From: Lachnospiraceae bacterium
Lineage (GTDB): Bacteria > Bacillota > Clostridia > Lachnospirales > Lachnospiraceae
Length of the DNA stretch: 34,157 nt
Reading direction: 5' to 3'
Assembly: GCA_020860645.1 (NCBI GenBank)
Contig: JAJBTX010000015.1
Coordinates: 1 to 34,157, forward strand
Part shown: positions 17,326-26,179 of the stretch, one piece after another
Layout of the letters: each line of letters starts with the position of its first letter
Position numbering within the stretch: the first letter of the stretch is position 1
Position numbers and translations under genes: made by a program
The notes under the pieces: model-generated
Seen by the model: only the letters and a program-made list of their open reading frames with translations
Databases searched by the model: none
What the model was told of the DNA's origin: nothing

Positions 17326-17485
17326 ACGGCCCGGGGCAGGGATATATCTGTCCGGACTCGCTCCCGCTCAGTGTGCGGACGTAGCGGTACTAAGCTCAGT
17401 CGTCGCCTTACGGCTTGACTTCGCTAAGTGCCGACGCCGCACAATGGTCCGGTCAGATATATCCCGGACCCGGGCCTGGACTTTG
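17319..17485 (+). repeat. Long-hairpin repeat element, copy 1
   Basis: The core at 17352-17452 (101 nt) begins CCGGACTCGC and ends AATGGTCCGG. It is flanked by perfect 12-bp arms, GGGATATATCTG (17339-17350) and CAGATATATCCC (17454-17465), with a T/T mismatch at the junction. Outside a 3-nt internal loop the pairing resumes with GGCCCGGG (17328-17335) against CCCGGGCC (17469-17476), then CAAAG (17319-17323) against CTTTG (17481-17485). Inside the core, GTGCGG pairs with CCGCAC. The whole could fold as one long hairpin RNA or cruciform. It is non-coding and has no transposase nearby. Confidence 0.8.
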
Positions 17486-17764
17486 GAATGTGTCAGGACA
17501 AGGTCCTTGCATTTATCTGTAAAGGGGCATTTTGTATACTTTGCAAAGTGGAGCCAAGAGGAGTTGCATACCTGCATATGGTGCATATACAGATACAGTG
17601 CCAAGATGAGGGTATTTGCATTGTTGAAAAGGCAGGTTATGCCCTTTGTAGAAGTACAGCTGGAAGGCATAGTACTTGTAAATTGAGTTATGGTACAGAA
17701 GTTTCGTTATAGCCAGAGCGGACAGGGCGTAGTGGAGAAGGTTTTATCTCTTTGTAGAAGTGCA
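17486..17764. other. Spacer between the two hairpin elements
   Basis: No convincing gene is present; the ORFs listed here lack ribosome binding sites and run through the repeats. It contains an imperfect direct repeat, CTTTGTAGAAGTACAGC at 17644 and CTTTGTAGAAGTGCAGC at 17750. It is visibly less GC-rich than the flanking antiporter genes. No confident promoter was found. Confidence 0.5.
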
Positions 17765-17915
17765 GCCTGGCGTGGACAGATAGCTATTACCGGACCATTG
17801 TGCGGCGTCGGTACTTAATGAGAGCGAGCCGTCAGGCGAAGGTCGAATTTAGTACCGCTACGTCCGCACACTGAGCGGGAGCGAGTCCGGAAATAGCTAT
17901 CTGTCCGCACTAGGC
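17765..17915 (-). repeat. Long-hairpin repeat element, copy 2 (inverted)
   Basis: The core at 17790-17890 is the reverse complement of copy 1: also 101 nt, identical over the first 42 and last 20 positions, with all 14 differences in the apical 39 nt. The arms are a perfect 15-bp pair, GGACAGATAGCTATT (17774-17788) and AATAGCTATCTGTCC (17892-17906). They differ in sequence from copy 1, yet pairing and the single junction mismatch are conserved. A short outer stem, GCCT/AGGC, continues beyond. The element ends about 30 bp before the last antiporter gene. Confidence 0.8.
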
Positions 17916-17944
17916 GGGAACTAGCCAAGAAAAAGGAGAAGCCA

Positions 17945-20170
17945 ATGTCAGGAAACGTGATGTTATTTCATACGGTGTGGTTCCCCTTCGCGGCGGCCTT
18001 CGTCAGCTATCTGACGGGTCGGCGCAGCAAGGCTGCGCGCGACCGCGTCGTCCAGCTTGCAGTGGCAGCGGAATTTGGGTTGATGCTGGCGGCTGCGGCC
18101 ACATATTTCAGGGGCGGGGAGCAGGAGTTTCTGCTCGCGGGTTTCTGCGGACAGGGCATCTATCTGAAGCTGGACGGCTTCCGGGTGCTCTATGGCGTGA
18201 TTGCGGCTTTCATGTGGCTGGGGACGGGCGTATTTTCGCGGGAGTACTTCGGGCATTACCGGAATCGAAACCGTTATTACTTCTTCTATCTGCTGACACT
18301 TGGCGCGACCATGGGCGTGTTTCTGTCGGGGGATCTGTATACGACGTTTGTGTTCTTTGAGATGATGTCCCTGGCTTCTTATGTGTGGGTTGTCCACGAT
18401 GAGACGGAAAAGGCGATGAAGGCGGGCGAAATCTATCTCGCGATCGCGGTCATCGGCGGACTCGTCATGCTGATGGGGCTGCTTCTTCTCTACGACGCTG
18501 CGGGAACGCTCAGAATGTCGGAGCTTCATGATGCGGTGGCTGCGGTATGGCAGGAGAAGCGGATGCAGATCTACGCGGCGGGAGGCTGCCTTCTGTTCGG
18601 CTTCGGGGCGAAGGCGGGTATGTTTCCGCTGCATGTCTGGCTGCCGAAGGCACATCCGGTCGCGCCGGCGCCTGCGAGCGCATTGCTCTCCGGAATTTTG
18701 ACAAAGACCGGGGTATTTGGCATCCTGATTGTCTGCGCGGAGGTGTTTCGTTATGACGAGAACTGGGGGCTTCTGCTCCTCGGCTTTGGCGTCGTCACCA
18801 TGTTCGGCGGCGCTCTGCTCGCGGTCTTCTCGGTTGACCTTAAGCGGACGCTGGCCTGCTCGTCCATGTCGCAGATTGGATTTATTCTGGTCGGTACAGG
18901 GATGATGGAGCTGCTCGGAGAGGCGAACGCGCTCGCGGTGCGCGGGACGATTCTGCATATGGTCAATCACTCGACGATCAAGCTGATTCTTTTCATGGCG
19001 GCGGGCGTCGTCTACATGAACCTGCACAGGCTGAATCTCAATGAGATCCGCGGTTTTGGACGGAAAAAACCGGTGCTTGCCGGTGTTTTCCTGACGGGGG
19101 CGCTGAGCATCGGCGGCGTACCGGGCTTCAGCGGCTATGTCAGCAAGACGCTGCTGCACGAGAGTATTGTAGAATACGCGGAGGAGCTCGCGGAGCTTGG
19201 GCGCTCCGCCTTCTGGGTGCGCGGCGTCGAGTGGATTTTTCTGCTGACAGGCGGCATGACCGTCGCTTATATGACGAAGCTCTTTGTGGCGGTCTTCCTT
19301 GAGAAGAATCCGGAGAGACAGGCAGAGTATGATGAGAAGAAACATTACATGAACCGGGAGAGCGCGCTCGCGCTGCTCGTTCCGGCGGCTGTGCTTCTGG
19401 TTATGGGATTTTTCCCGTATCTTACGATGAACCGGATTGCGGATCTGGCGCAGGGTTTCCTGCACGGGACTTCGCCGGAGCATGCGGTGCACTATTTCTC
19501 CTGGACGAATCTGCAGGGAGCGCTCATTTCCCTGACGATCGGTGCCGTCGTCTATTTTGGAATAATCCGGAAGTTTCTGATGGGGAGGGACGAATCGGGG
19601 GAGACGTATTATAAGGATCTCTGGCCCGCGTGGCTCGATCTGGAGGACCGGGTGTACCGGCCGGTATTTCAGAAGGGAGCGGTGGCGGTCTGTGGCTTTA
19701 TCTGCGGCCTCATGGACCGGCTGACGCTGACGAAGACACTGCTGCGCGGAGCGACGAATCTGAGCGGCATTGCCTGCGGGATATTGGATCGTCTGTATCT
19801 GGTGAAAATGTTCCTGAAGGGGCTGATGAGTCTCGCGGCGCTGCTCAGCCGCGCCTGCGACTATCTGGTGGACTATGTGCTCGTATTTTTCCGGAGCACG
19901 ACGCACCGGAGTCGGACGGAGCGGCATGTCTATCTGATCGGTTCCCATCTCTCGCGCGTGGCGGGTACGCTGCTTGATCGCGTCGCCGCGGTGCTGAACC
20001 GCACGATTTTGCGGCGCAGGCCGATCCGAAGCTCCTTCGTCGTGCGCTTCGCGGAGTGGGAAGAGGTCCTGTTCAAGACGAGTCGCATGATCAGCGCGAG
20101 CCTCTCCTTTGGTCTGATGCTGGCGATCATCGGTCTTGGCCTGACGCTGGTCTATCTTCTGTGGTGGTAG
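17945..20170 (+). CDS. Proton-pump-type antiporter subunit 4, NuoL-like with long C-terminal extension
   Basis: The 741-residue protein has an ND5/NuoL core in roughly the first 520 residues: glutamate in FFEMMSLAS, lysine in GAKAGMFPLHVWLPKAHP, and histidine/lysine in MVNHSTIKLILF. The following 220 residues include long basic, amphipathic stretches and a final hydrophobic helix (about 717-740), resembling the NuoL lateral-helix plan. Two similar segments, CGLMDRLTLTKTLLRG (near 583) and CGILDRLYLVKMFLKG (near 608), look like an internal duplication. AAGGAGAAG precedes the ATG. It is separated from the other antiporter genes by the hairpin repeat array, but same-strand placement and family point to the same complex. 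Confidence 0.88.
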   Translation: MSGNVMLFHTVWFPFAAAFVSYLTGRRSKAARDRVVQLAVAAEFGLMLAAAATYFRGGEQEFLLAGFCGQGIYLKLDGFRVLYGVIAAFMWLGTGVFSREYFGHYRNRNRYYFFYLLTLGATMGVFLSGDLYTTFVFFEMMSLASYVWVVHDETEKAMKAGEIYLAIAVIGGLVMLMGLLLLYDAAGTLRMSELHDAVAAVWQEKRMQIYAAGGCLLFGFGAKAGMFPLHVWLPKAHPVAPAPASALLSGILTKTGVFGILIVCAEVFRYDENWGLLLLGFGVVTMFGGALLAVFSVDLKRTLACSSMSQIGFILVGTGMMELLGEANALAVRGTILHMVNHSTIKLILFMAAGVVYMNLHRLNLNEIRGFGRKKPVLAGVFLTGALSIGGVPGFSGYVSKTLLHESIVEYAEELAELGRSAFWVRGVEWIFLLTGGMTVAYMTKLFVAVFLEKNPERQAEYDEKKHYMNRESALALLVPAAVLLVMGFFPYLTMNRIADLAQGFLHGTSPEHAVHYFSWTNLQGALISLTIGAVVYFGIIRKFLMGRDESGETYYKDLWPAWLDLEDRVYRPVFQKGAVAVCGFICGLMDRLTLTKTLLRGATNLSGIACGILDRLYLVKMFLKGLMSLAALLSRACDYLVDYVLVFFRSTTHRSRTERHVYLIGSHLSRVAGTLLDRVAAVLNRTILRRRPIRSSFVVRFAEWEEVLFKTSRMISASLSFGLMLAIIGLGLTLVYLLWW

Positions 20171-20265
20171 GAGCGAATAGCCGCATGTAAGCGCGGAGTC
20201 ATCGGCTTTTCTGTGCAGCGGTGTCGGAATCAGTGTGTATGCTTGTTTGGAAAAGAGTTTAAGAC

Positions 20266-21243
20266 ATGAATAAGAGAAATGAATCAATAGACAGTTTAAA
20301 AGGGATCGCGATCCTGCTCGTGATGTTCGGCCATGTGCAGGTGCACAATCAGATGACCGATCCTTTCCTGTATGATATGATTAAATCCCTGCAGATGCCG
20401 CTGTTTTTCCTGATCAGCGGCTATCTCTGCGGTGTGGGAAGGAAGGTGAAGACGCTCTCTGAGCTGGGGAGACGCATCGGGAAGAGAGCGGTCGCCTATC
20501 TTCTGCCCTTCTTTTCCTGGCTGCTGCTGCAGCACATTACGAATGTGCCGGAAGCGCTGAAGACGGTTCTGTTTCAGCTCGACTATGGTCTCTGGTTCCT
20601 GATGGTATTGTTTCTCTTCACCGCGCTGGCATATATTGCCATGTGGGTGCAGGCGAAGGCCGGTGCCGAATGGGGTTTCTGGCTTGTCTGGCTGTCCGGC
20701 TGCCTGGCAGTGTTGCTCGCGTATCTGAAAGGGGTTGCATTCTTGAGTCCGTCGCTGCAGATCACCTATCTGCCTTACTATACAGCGGCGTATTTTGCGG
20801 GGGCGCATCCGGAAATCATGCGGCGCGTGATCCCAAGGTGGCGGCGCGCCACACTGGCATGGATCGGCGGCGGGATTTTCATCATGATGGCGGCGTCCTT
20901 TGATCTCGTGACCGTGACCGGCGCCGCCATGCTGGTGCTGCAGACCTTCGCTTCCTTTCTTGGCTGCTTCTGGCTTATTCAGATTGTGGTTGACTGGAAG
21001 CCCAACCTGCTCAAAACCAGGCTTGCATGGCTGGGGCAGTACACGCTGGAAATCTATGTGGTACACTACCATTTCGCAGCCATCCTGAACCGCTCCGGCG
21101 CCGTGTACAGCTTCTGGACCCTCAGCGGTCTGCTCTACAGTCTGGCGTCCTTCGCTGTGATGAGCGTGATCACGGCGGCGCTGATTGTGGTGATCCGGAA
21201 AATACCGGTGGTCAGGCTACTGCTGTTTGGAAAGCAAAGATAG
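20266..21243 (+). CDS. Acyltransferase family 3 integral membrane protein
   Basis: The 325-residue protein has about ten membrane helices and the acyltransferase-3 N-terminal signature. SIDSLKGIAILLVMFGHV carries the conserved histidine at the end of helix 1, and MPLFFLISGYL follows in the next helix region. Family members O-acylate sugars of cell-surface polysaccharides or peptidoglycan using acyl groups delivered across the membrane. The substrate here is unknown; its length and simple architecture resemble the fucose-4-O-acetylase-like group. The ribosome binding site is weak. It lies 95 bp downstream of the antiporter operon and its 3' end is 6 bp from convergent dapL. Confidence 0.87.
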   Translation: MNKRNESIDSLKGIAILLVMFGHVQVHNQMTDPFLYDMIKSLQMPLFFLISGYLCGVGRKVKTLSELGRRIGKRAVAYLLPFFSWLLLQHITNVPEALKTVLFQLDYGLWFLMVLFLFTALAYIAMWVQAKAGAEWGFWLVWLSGCLAVLLAYLKGVAFLSPSLQITYLPYYTAAYFAGAHPEIMRRVIPRWRRATLAWIGGGIFIMMAASFDLVTVTGAAMLVLQTFASFLGCFWLIQIVVDWKPNLLKTRLAWLGQYTLEIYVVHYHFAAILNRSGAVYSFWTLSGLLYSLASFAVMSVITAALIVVIRKIPVVRLLLFGKQR

Positions 21244-21249
21244 TCCCGC

Positions 21250-22458
21250 CTATTTCGCAAACAGCTTTTCAAAGCGCTGCATCGCCTCGACGGTCTTCTC
21301 ATAATTTCCGAACGAGGTCAGACGGAAGAAGTTCTTTCCATTTTCCCCAAATCCTGCGCCGGGTGTGCCGACGACCTGGATATTCTGAAGCAGGTAATCA
21401 AAGCATTCCCATGATTCCATGCCGTTCGGGCACTCGAACCAGATATAGGGCGAATTGATGCCGCCGTAGAAGCGGATGCCGAGGCGGCTCATCGTGTCGG
21501 CGATGACGCGCGCGTTCCTCTTATAATAATTGATATTCTCCTGACACTCCGCGATGCCTTCCTCAGAGAAGACGAGCTCGGCGCCCTTCTGCACGATGTA
21601 GGAGGCGCCGTTGAACTTCGTGGACTGGCGGCGGTTCCACATCGCGTTGAGCGACATCTCCTCGCCGGTCGAGGCGGTGAAGACGAGTTCCTTCGGAACG
21701 ACCGTGTAGCCGCAGCGCGTGCCGGTGAAGCCGGCGGTTTTCGAGAGGGAGCAGAACTCGATCGCGCATTTCTTCGCGCCTTCGATTGCGAAAATGCTCC
21801 GCGGAAGCTCCGGGTCGCTGATGAAGGCCTCATAGGCGGAGTCGAAGAGGATGACCGCCTCGTTCGCGAGCGCGTAGTCGACCCACTCTTTCAGCTGTGC
21901 TTTGTTATAGCAGGCGCCGGTGGGATTATTCGGCGAGCAGAGATAGATCACGTCCGCGTGCTGAGATTTGTCCGGCATCGGCAGGAAATCGTTGTCCGCG
22001 TTTCCGGAGAGATAGGTCACCTGATTGCCGCACATGATGTTCGTGTCGACATAGACCGGGTAAACCGGGTCGGGGACGAGCACAACATTGTCATGGCCGA
22101 AGAGGTCGGTGATATTGCCGGTATCGCTCTTGGCGCCGTCGGAGATGAAGATCGCATCCGGGTCGACCTCTACGCCGTTTTTGTGATAGTAAGCGGCGAC
22201 AGCATTTCTCGTCTCCTCATAGCCCTGCTCGGGACCATAGCCCCTGAAGGTCTCGGCGCTCGCCATCGCCTCGACGCCCTGATGGAGCGCGTCCACGACG
22301 ACCTTGCCGAGCGGCAGCGTCACGTCGCCGATACCAAGGCGGATAATCTGCGCGCCCTTCTCGGGATTGCTCTCTTTATACGCTGCTGTGCGGTGGGCAA
22401 TCTCGGAGAAGAGATAGCTGGCTTTCAGATTCAGATAATTTTCATTTAATTTTGGCAT
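21250..22458 (-). CDS. dapL: LL-diaminopimelate aminotransferase
   Basis: The 402-residue class I/II PLP aminotransferase has the DapL-specific N-terminus (MPKLNENYLNLKASYLFSEI) and RLGIGDVTLPL. It also has NNPTG (177-181) and the PLP lysine Lys240 in SLSKTAGFTGTRCG. DapL converts tetrahydrodipicolinate to LL-diaminopimelate with glutamate in one step, feeding lysine and meso-DAP peptidoglycan synthesis. An AAAGGAC-type site lies upstream. It sits 20 bp downstream of pyrG on the same strand and is probably cotranscribed with it. Confidence 0.96.
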   Translation of the reverse strand: MPKLNENYLNLKASYLFSEIAHRTAAYKESNPEKGAQIIRLGIGDVTLPLGKVVVDALHQGVEAMASAETFRGYGPEQGYEETRNAVAAYYHKNGVEVDPDAIFISDGAKSDTGNITDLFGHDNVVLVPDPVYPVYVDTNIMCGNQVTYLSGNADNDFLPMPDKSQHADVIYLCSPNNPTGACYNKAQLKEWVDYALANEAVILFDSAYEAFISDPELPRSIFAIEGAKKCAIEFCSLSKTAGFTGTRCGYTVVPKELVFTASTGEEMSLNAMWNRRQSTKFNGASYIVQKGAELVFSEEGIAECQENINYYKRNARVIADTMSRLGIRFYGGINSPYIWFECPNGMESWECFDYLLQNIQVVGTPGAGFGENGKNFFRLTSFGNYEKTVEAMQRFEKLFAK

Positions 22459-22478
22459 AACGGATGCAGCGTCCTTTC

Positions 22479-24089
22479 TTATATGGAATCTTTCGCCTTC
22501 AGCGCGGCCTCGATGAAGCCGCGGAACAGCGGATGCGGGCGGTTCGGCCTGGATTTCAGCTCCGGGTGCGCCTGGGTCGCGAGGAAGAAGGGATGATCCT
22601 TCAGCTCGATCATCTCCACGATGCGTCCATCCGGGGAAATGCCAGAGAGCACCATGCCGTGTTCGGTCAGTACCGAGCGGAAGTCATTGTTGACCTCATA
22701 GCGGTGGCGGTGGCGTTCGTGAATCAGTTCCTCGCCGTACAGCTCATAGGCCTTCGTGGACTTGTCGAGGACGCAGGGGCAGGAGCCGAGCCGCAGCGTG
22801 CCGCCGATGTCCTCCACGCCGTTCTGATCCGGCATCAGCGCGATGACCGGATAGCGCGTGTTCGGGTCGAGCTCGATGCTGTGCGCATCCTCCAGGCCGA
22901 CTACGTGGCGGGCGAACTCAATGATGGCCACCTGCATGCCGAGGCACAGGCCGAGATAAGGGACTTTATGTTCGCGTGCGTACTGTGCGGCCAGAATCTT
23001 TCCCTCGACGCCGCGGTGACCGAAGCCGCCGGGGACGAGAATGCCGCTGACGTCGCCGAGCAGCTCATCCACGGTCTCCTCGGTGACGGTCTCGGAATCA
23101 ATCCATTTGATATTGACGACCGCATGGTTCACAATGCCGCCGTGTTTGAGTGCCTCGACGACAGAAATGTAGGCGTCGTGGAGCTGGATATACTTGCCGA
23201 CGATCGCGACGCTCACCTCGGTCTGCGGATTGCGCAGCTTTTCGACCATCTCGATCCAGTCGGAGAGATCCGGCTCCGGACAGGGCAGCTTCAGACAGTC
23301 ACAGGCGGCCTGCGCCAGATGCTCGGCCTCCATCGCGAGCGGGGCTTCGTAGAGGTATTCCACGTCGAGGTTCTGGAGGACGTGCTCGCGCGGTACATTA
23401 CAGAAGAGCGCAATCTTTTCCTTGATGCCCTTCTCGAGCGGGTGCTCCGTGCGGCAGACGATGATGTCCGGCTGGATACCCATGCCCTGCAGTTCCTTGA
23501 CCGAGGCCTGCGTGGGCTTGGTCTTCATTTCCTGGGAGGCCTTCAGGTAGGGAATCAGCGTGACGTGAATGATGATCGCATTTTCATGGCCGACCTCGTG
23601 CTGGAACTGACGGATCGCCTCGATGAAGGGCTGTCCCTCGATGTCGCCGATCGTGCCGCCGATTTCGATGATAGCGATGTGTGTCTCCTCTGAAGTGTAA
23701 TTCCGGTAGAAGCGGCTCTTGATCTCGTTCGTGATGTGCGGGATGACCTGCACGGTGCCGCCGCCGTAGTCTCCGCGCCGCTCCTTCTGCAGGACAGTCC
23801 AGTAGACCTTTCCGGTCGTGACATTGGAGTTTTTATTCAGGCTCTCGTCGATGAAGCGCTCATAGTGTCCGAGGTCGAGATCGGTCTCCGCGCCGTCGTC
23901 GGTGACAAAGACCTCGCCGTGCTGCACCGGATTCATCGTGCCGGGGTCGATATTGATATAGGGGTCGAATTTCTGCATGGTCACCCGGTAGCCGCGCGCC
24001 TTGAGAAGCCGTCCGAGAGAGGCGGCCGTGATTCCCTTGCCGAGGCCGGATACGACGCCTCCTGTGACAAATACGTATTTTACTGGCAT
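22479..24089 (-). CDS. pyrG: CTP synthase
   Basis: The start was moved from 24170 to the ATG at 24087-24089, with AGGAGG upstream, giving 536 residues, the normal size. The N-terminal synthetase domain has [10 protein letters not shown] (10-19) and GGTIGDIEG (144-152). The C-terminal glutaminase domain has the nucleophile Cys382 in GLCLGMQ and the His508/Glu510 pair in QAHPE. It makes CTP from UTP, ATP and glutamine. It leads the pyrG-dapL pair. The transcript start does not show the GGGC tract known for CTP-sensing reiterative control in Bacillus. Confidence 0.97.
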   Translation of the reverse strand: MPVKYVFVTGGVVSGLGKGITAASLGRLLKARGYRVTMQKFDPYINIDPGTMNPVQHGEVFVTDDGAETDLDLGHYERFIDESLNKNSNVTTGKVYWTVLQKERRGDYGGGTVQVIPHITNEIKSRFYRNYTSEETHIAIIEIGGTIGDIEGQPFIEAIRQFQHEVGHENAIIIHVTLIPYLKASQEMKTKPTQASVKELQGMGIQPDIIVCRTEHPLEKGIKEKIALFCNVPREHVLQNLDVEYLYEAPLAMEAEHLAQAACDCLKLPCPEPDLSDWIEMVEKLRNPQTEVSVAIVGKYIQLHDAYISVVEALKHGGIVNHAVVNIKWIDSETVTEETVDELLGDVSGILVPGGFGHRGVEGKILAAQYAREHKVPYLGLCLGMQVAIIEFARHVVGLEDAHSIELDPNTRYPVIALMPDQNGVEDIGGTLRLGSCPCVLDKSTKAYELYGEELIHERHRHRYEVNNDFRSVLTEHGMVLSGISPDGRIVEMIELKDHPFFLATQAHPELKSRPNRPHPLFRGFIEAALKAKDSI

Positions 24090-24129
24090 AAGCTTTTGTC
24101 CTCCTGCTGCGTTTTGAAAAACTGTTTCC

Positions 24130-24135
24130 ATTATA
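24130..24135 (-). promoter_or_regulatory. Candidate -10 box for pyrG
   Basis: A perfect TATAAT on the minus strand lies about 40 nt upstream of the pyrG start. The -35 region at proper spacing (TCGCTT) is weak, so the promoter call is tentative. Confidence 0.45.
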
Positions 24136-24212
24136 GCCGATACGAATGGAAAAAGCGAGACATTCTTCACACTTATTTCAGAAAATCCCCTTAAATTTTA
24201 AAGTGAGGCGTA

Positions 24213-24241
24213 TTGATTTATCGGGGAAGGTTCACTATAAT
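24213..24241 (+). promoter_or_regulatory. Sigma-A promoter of ftsH
   Basis: TTGATT (24213-24218), a 17-nt spacer and a perfect TATAAT (24236-24241), followed after 16 nt by the ftsH ribosome binding site. Confidence 0.75.
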
Positions 24242-24269
24242 AGAAGTGTTACGTGCAAGGAGGAAAAAG

Positions 24270-26174
24270 ATGAGTGACAACAGAACTCCGAACAGGGGTG
24301 GAGATAATAAAAATAATGGTAAAATGCCGAAGAACACCCAGAACATGATGATGTTTCTGGTTTTTCTTATGGTTGGATTTATGCTCTGGAATATGGTGCG
24401 CACGCAGTACAGCTCTGCGACGACGCAGGAGGTCACCTACAATGAGTTCCTGACCATGCTCGAGGAGGACCGCGTCGCGACAGTCGAGGACACCGGTTAT
24501 ACCTGGGAGATCACGCTGAAGGAGGACGAGGACAGCGTCTATTCGGTGACCTATTATACGGGAAAGATGGACGACGACGATCTGCTCCCGCTCATGGTTG
24601 AGAAGGGCGTTGAGATTATCCCCTATGTGCAGGACACCTGGTCCGGGGTTTTGTGGAATATTCTGTCCATTCTGCTGCCGATTGTGCTGCTGTGGGTGGT
24701 CTTTGGCGTGCTGATGCGCCGCATGGGCGGAGCCGGCGGCATGATGGGAGTCGGCAAGAGCAAGGCCAAGGTCTACATTGAGAAGGAGACCGGCGTCACG
24801 TTCCAGGACGTGGCCGGAGAGGAGGAGGCGAAGGAGAGTCTCGTCGAGGTCGTGGACTTCCTTCACAATCCGACAAAGTATACGGAGATCGGCGCGAAGC
24901 TGCCGAAGGGCGCGCTGCTGGTCGGCCCTCCTGGTACCGGGAAGACGCTGCTGGCGAAGGCTGTGGCCGGGGAGGCGCATGTGCCCTTCTTCTCGCTGGC
25001 AGGTTCTGATTTCGTGGAAATGTTTGTGGGCGTCGGCGCGTCCCGTGTCCGCGACCTCTTTGAGGAGGCGAAGAAGAACGCGCCCTGTATCGTCTTTATC
25101 GATGAGATCGATGCGATCGGCAAGAGCCGCGACTCCCGGCTCGGCGGAAATGATGAGCGGGAGCAGACGCTGAACCAGCTTCTCGCGGAGATGGACGGCT
25201 TTGAGAGCAACCAGGCCTGCATTATCCTCGCGGCGACGAATCGCCCGGAGGTGCTCGACCAGGCGCTGCTGCGCCCGGGCCGTTTTGACCGGCGGATCAT
25301 CATGGAGCGCCCGGACCTGAAGGGACGCGAGGATATCCTGAAGGTTCATGCGAAAAATGTAAAGCTTGATGAGACCGTGGATCTGGCGGCGCTCGCGCTC
25401 GCCACGAGCGGCGCGGTGGGCGCAGATCTCGCGAATATGATCAATGAGGCCGCGATTCTCGCGGTGAAGAACGGACGCAAGGCGATCAGCCAGAAGGATC
25501 TGTTCAACGCGATGGAGCTCGTCATGATGGGCAAGGAGAAGAAGAACAAGATCCTGAGCGAGGAGGAGCGGAAGATCGCGTCCTATCACGAGGTCGGCCA
25601 TGCGCTGACGACGGCGCTGCAGAAGGATGCGGAGCCGGTGCAGAAGATCACGATCGTACCGCGCACCTCGGGTGTGCTGGGCTATGTGCTGCAGACGCCG
25701 GAGGAGGAGAAGAACATGATGACCCAGAAGGAGATGGAGGCCCGGCTCGTGACCTATATGGGCGGCAGGGCTGCGGAGGAGATCGTGTTCGACTCGGTGA
25801 CGAGCGGTGCGTCCAACGACATCCAGCAGGCAACGCGGCTCGCCCGGGCGATGGTGACGCAGTACGGCATGTCGAAGAAGTTCGGTCTGATGAACCTGGA
25901 ATCGCGTGAGAGCATGTATCTCGACAATGGAAGCGTGCTGAACTGCAGCGACGCGACGGCGGCGCAGGTGGATGCAGAGATCATGCGCATTCTCGGGGAA
26001 GCTTACGAGGAGGCGAAGCGGCTGCTGAACGAGAACCGCGAGTGCCTGGACAAAATTTCCGCTTTTCTGATAGAGAAGGAGACCATCACCGGCAAGGAAT
26101 TCATGGAGATCTTCCATCAGGTGAAGGATGCGCAGTCCGACTATCACCAGGAAGAGCTCATTTTCGCTGAGTAG
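24270..26174 (+). CDS. ftsH: ATP-dependent zinc metalloprotease FtsH
   Basis: The ATG at 24270, with AAGGAGG about 6 nt upstream, gives 634 residues; the track start at 24213 lies inside the promoter. Two membrane helices (about 26-42 and 127-149) flank an extracytoplasmic domain. The AAA+ domain has Walker A GPPGTGKT (219-226), Walker B IVFIDEID (274-281) and the second region of homology [21 protein letters not shown]. The zinc site HEVGH is at 440-444, with a later acidic ligand expected in the [10 protein letters not shown] region. FtsH hexamers degrade misfolded membrane proteins and some regulators. uvrC starts 5 bp after its stop. Confidence 0.97.
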   Translation: MSDNRTPNRGGDNKNNGKMPKNTQNMMMFLVFLMVGFMLWNMVRTQYSSATTQEVTYNEFLTMLEEDRVATVEDTGYTWEITLKEDEDSVYSVTYYTGKMDDDDLLPLMVEKGVEIIPYVQDTWSGVLWNILSILLPIVLLWVVFGVLMRRMGGAGGMMGVGKSKAKVYIEKETGVTFQDVAGEEEAKESLVEVVDFLHNPTKYTEIGAKLPKGALLVGPPGTGKTLLAKAVAGEAHVPFFSLAGSDFVEMFVGVGASRVRDLFEEAKKNAPCIVFIDEIDAIGKSRDSRLGGNDEREQTLNQLLAEMDGFESNQACIILAATNRPEVLDQALLRPGRFDRRIIMERPDLKGREDILKVHAKNVKLDETVDLAALALATSGAVGADLANMINEAAILAVKNGRKAISQKDLFNAMELVMMGKEKKNKILSEEERKIASYHEVGHALTTALQKDAEPVQKITIVPRTSGVLGYVLQTPEEEKNMMTQKEMEARLVTYMGGRAAEEIVFDSVTSGASNDIQQATRLARAMVTQYGMSKKFGLMNLESRESMYLDNGSVLNCSDATAAQVDAEIMRILGEAYEEAKRLLNENRECLDKISAFLIEKETITGKEFMEIFHQVKDAQSDYHQEELIFAE

Positions 26175-26179
26175 CGCGT

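Noticed and set aside
17319-17485. Integron attC site
   Set aside because: It has a long imperfect palindrome but none of the expected R/L core sites, no integrase and no cassette ORF. The inverted partner copy points to a repeat family instead.
17507-17540. Promoter TTGCAT...TATACT in the repeat spacer
   Set aside because: The 22-nt spacer is too long for a sigma-A promoter.
17428-17712. ORFs of 94-123 aa in the operon gap
   Set aside because: They have no ribosome binding site, run through the hairpin repeats and match no family.
20171-20265. Terminator after the antiporter operon
   Set aside because: AGCCG...CGGCTTTT gives only a 5-bp stem with a loop of about 20 nt, too weak to call.
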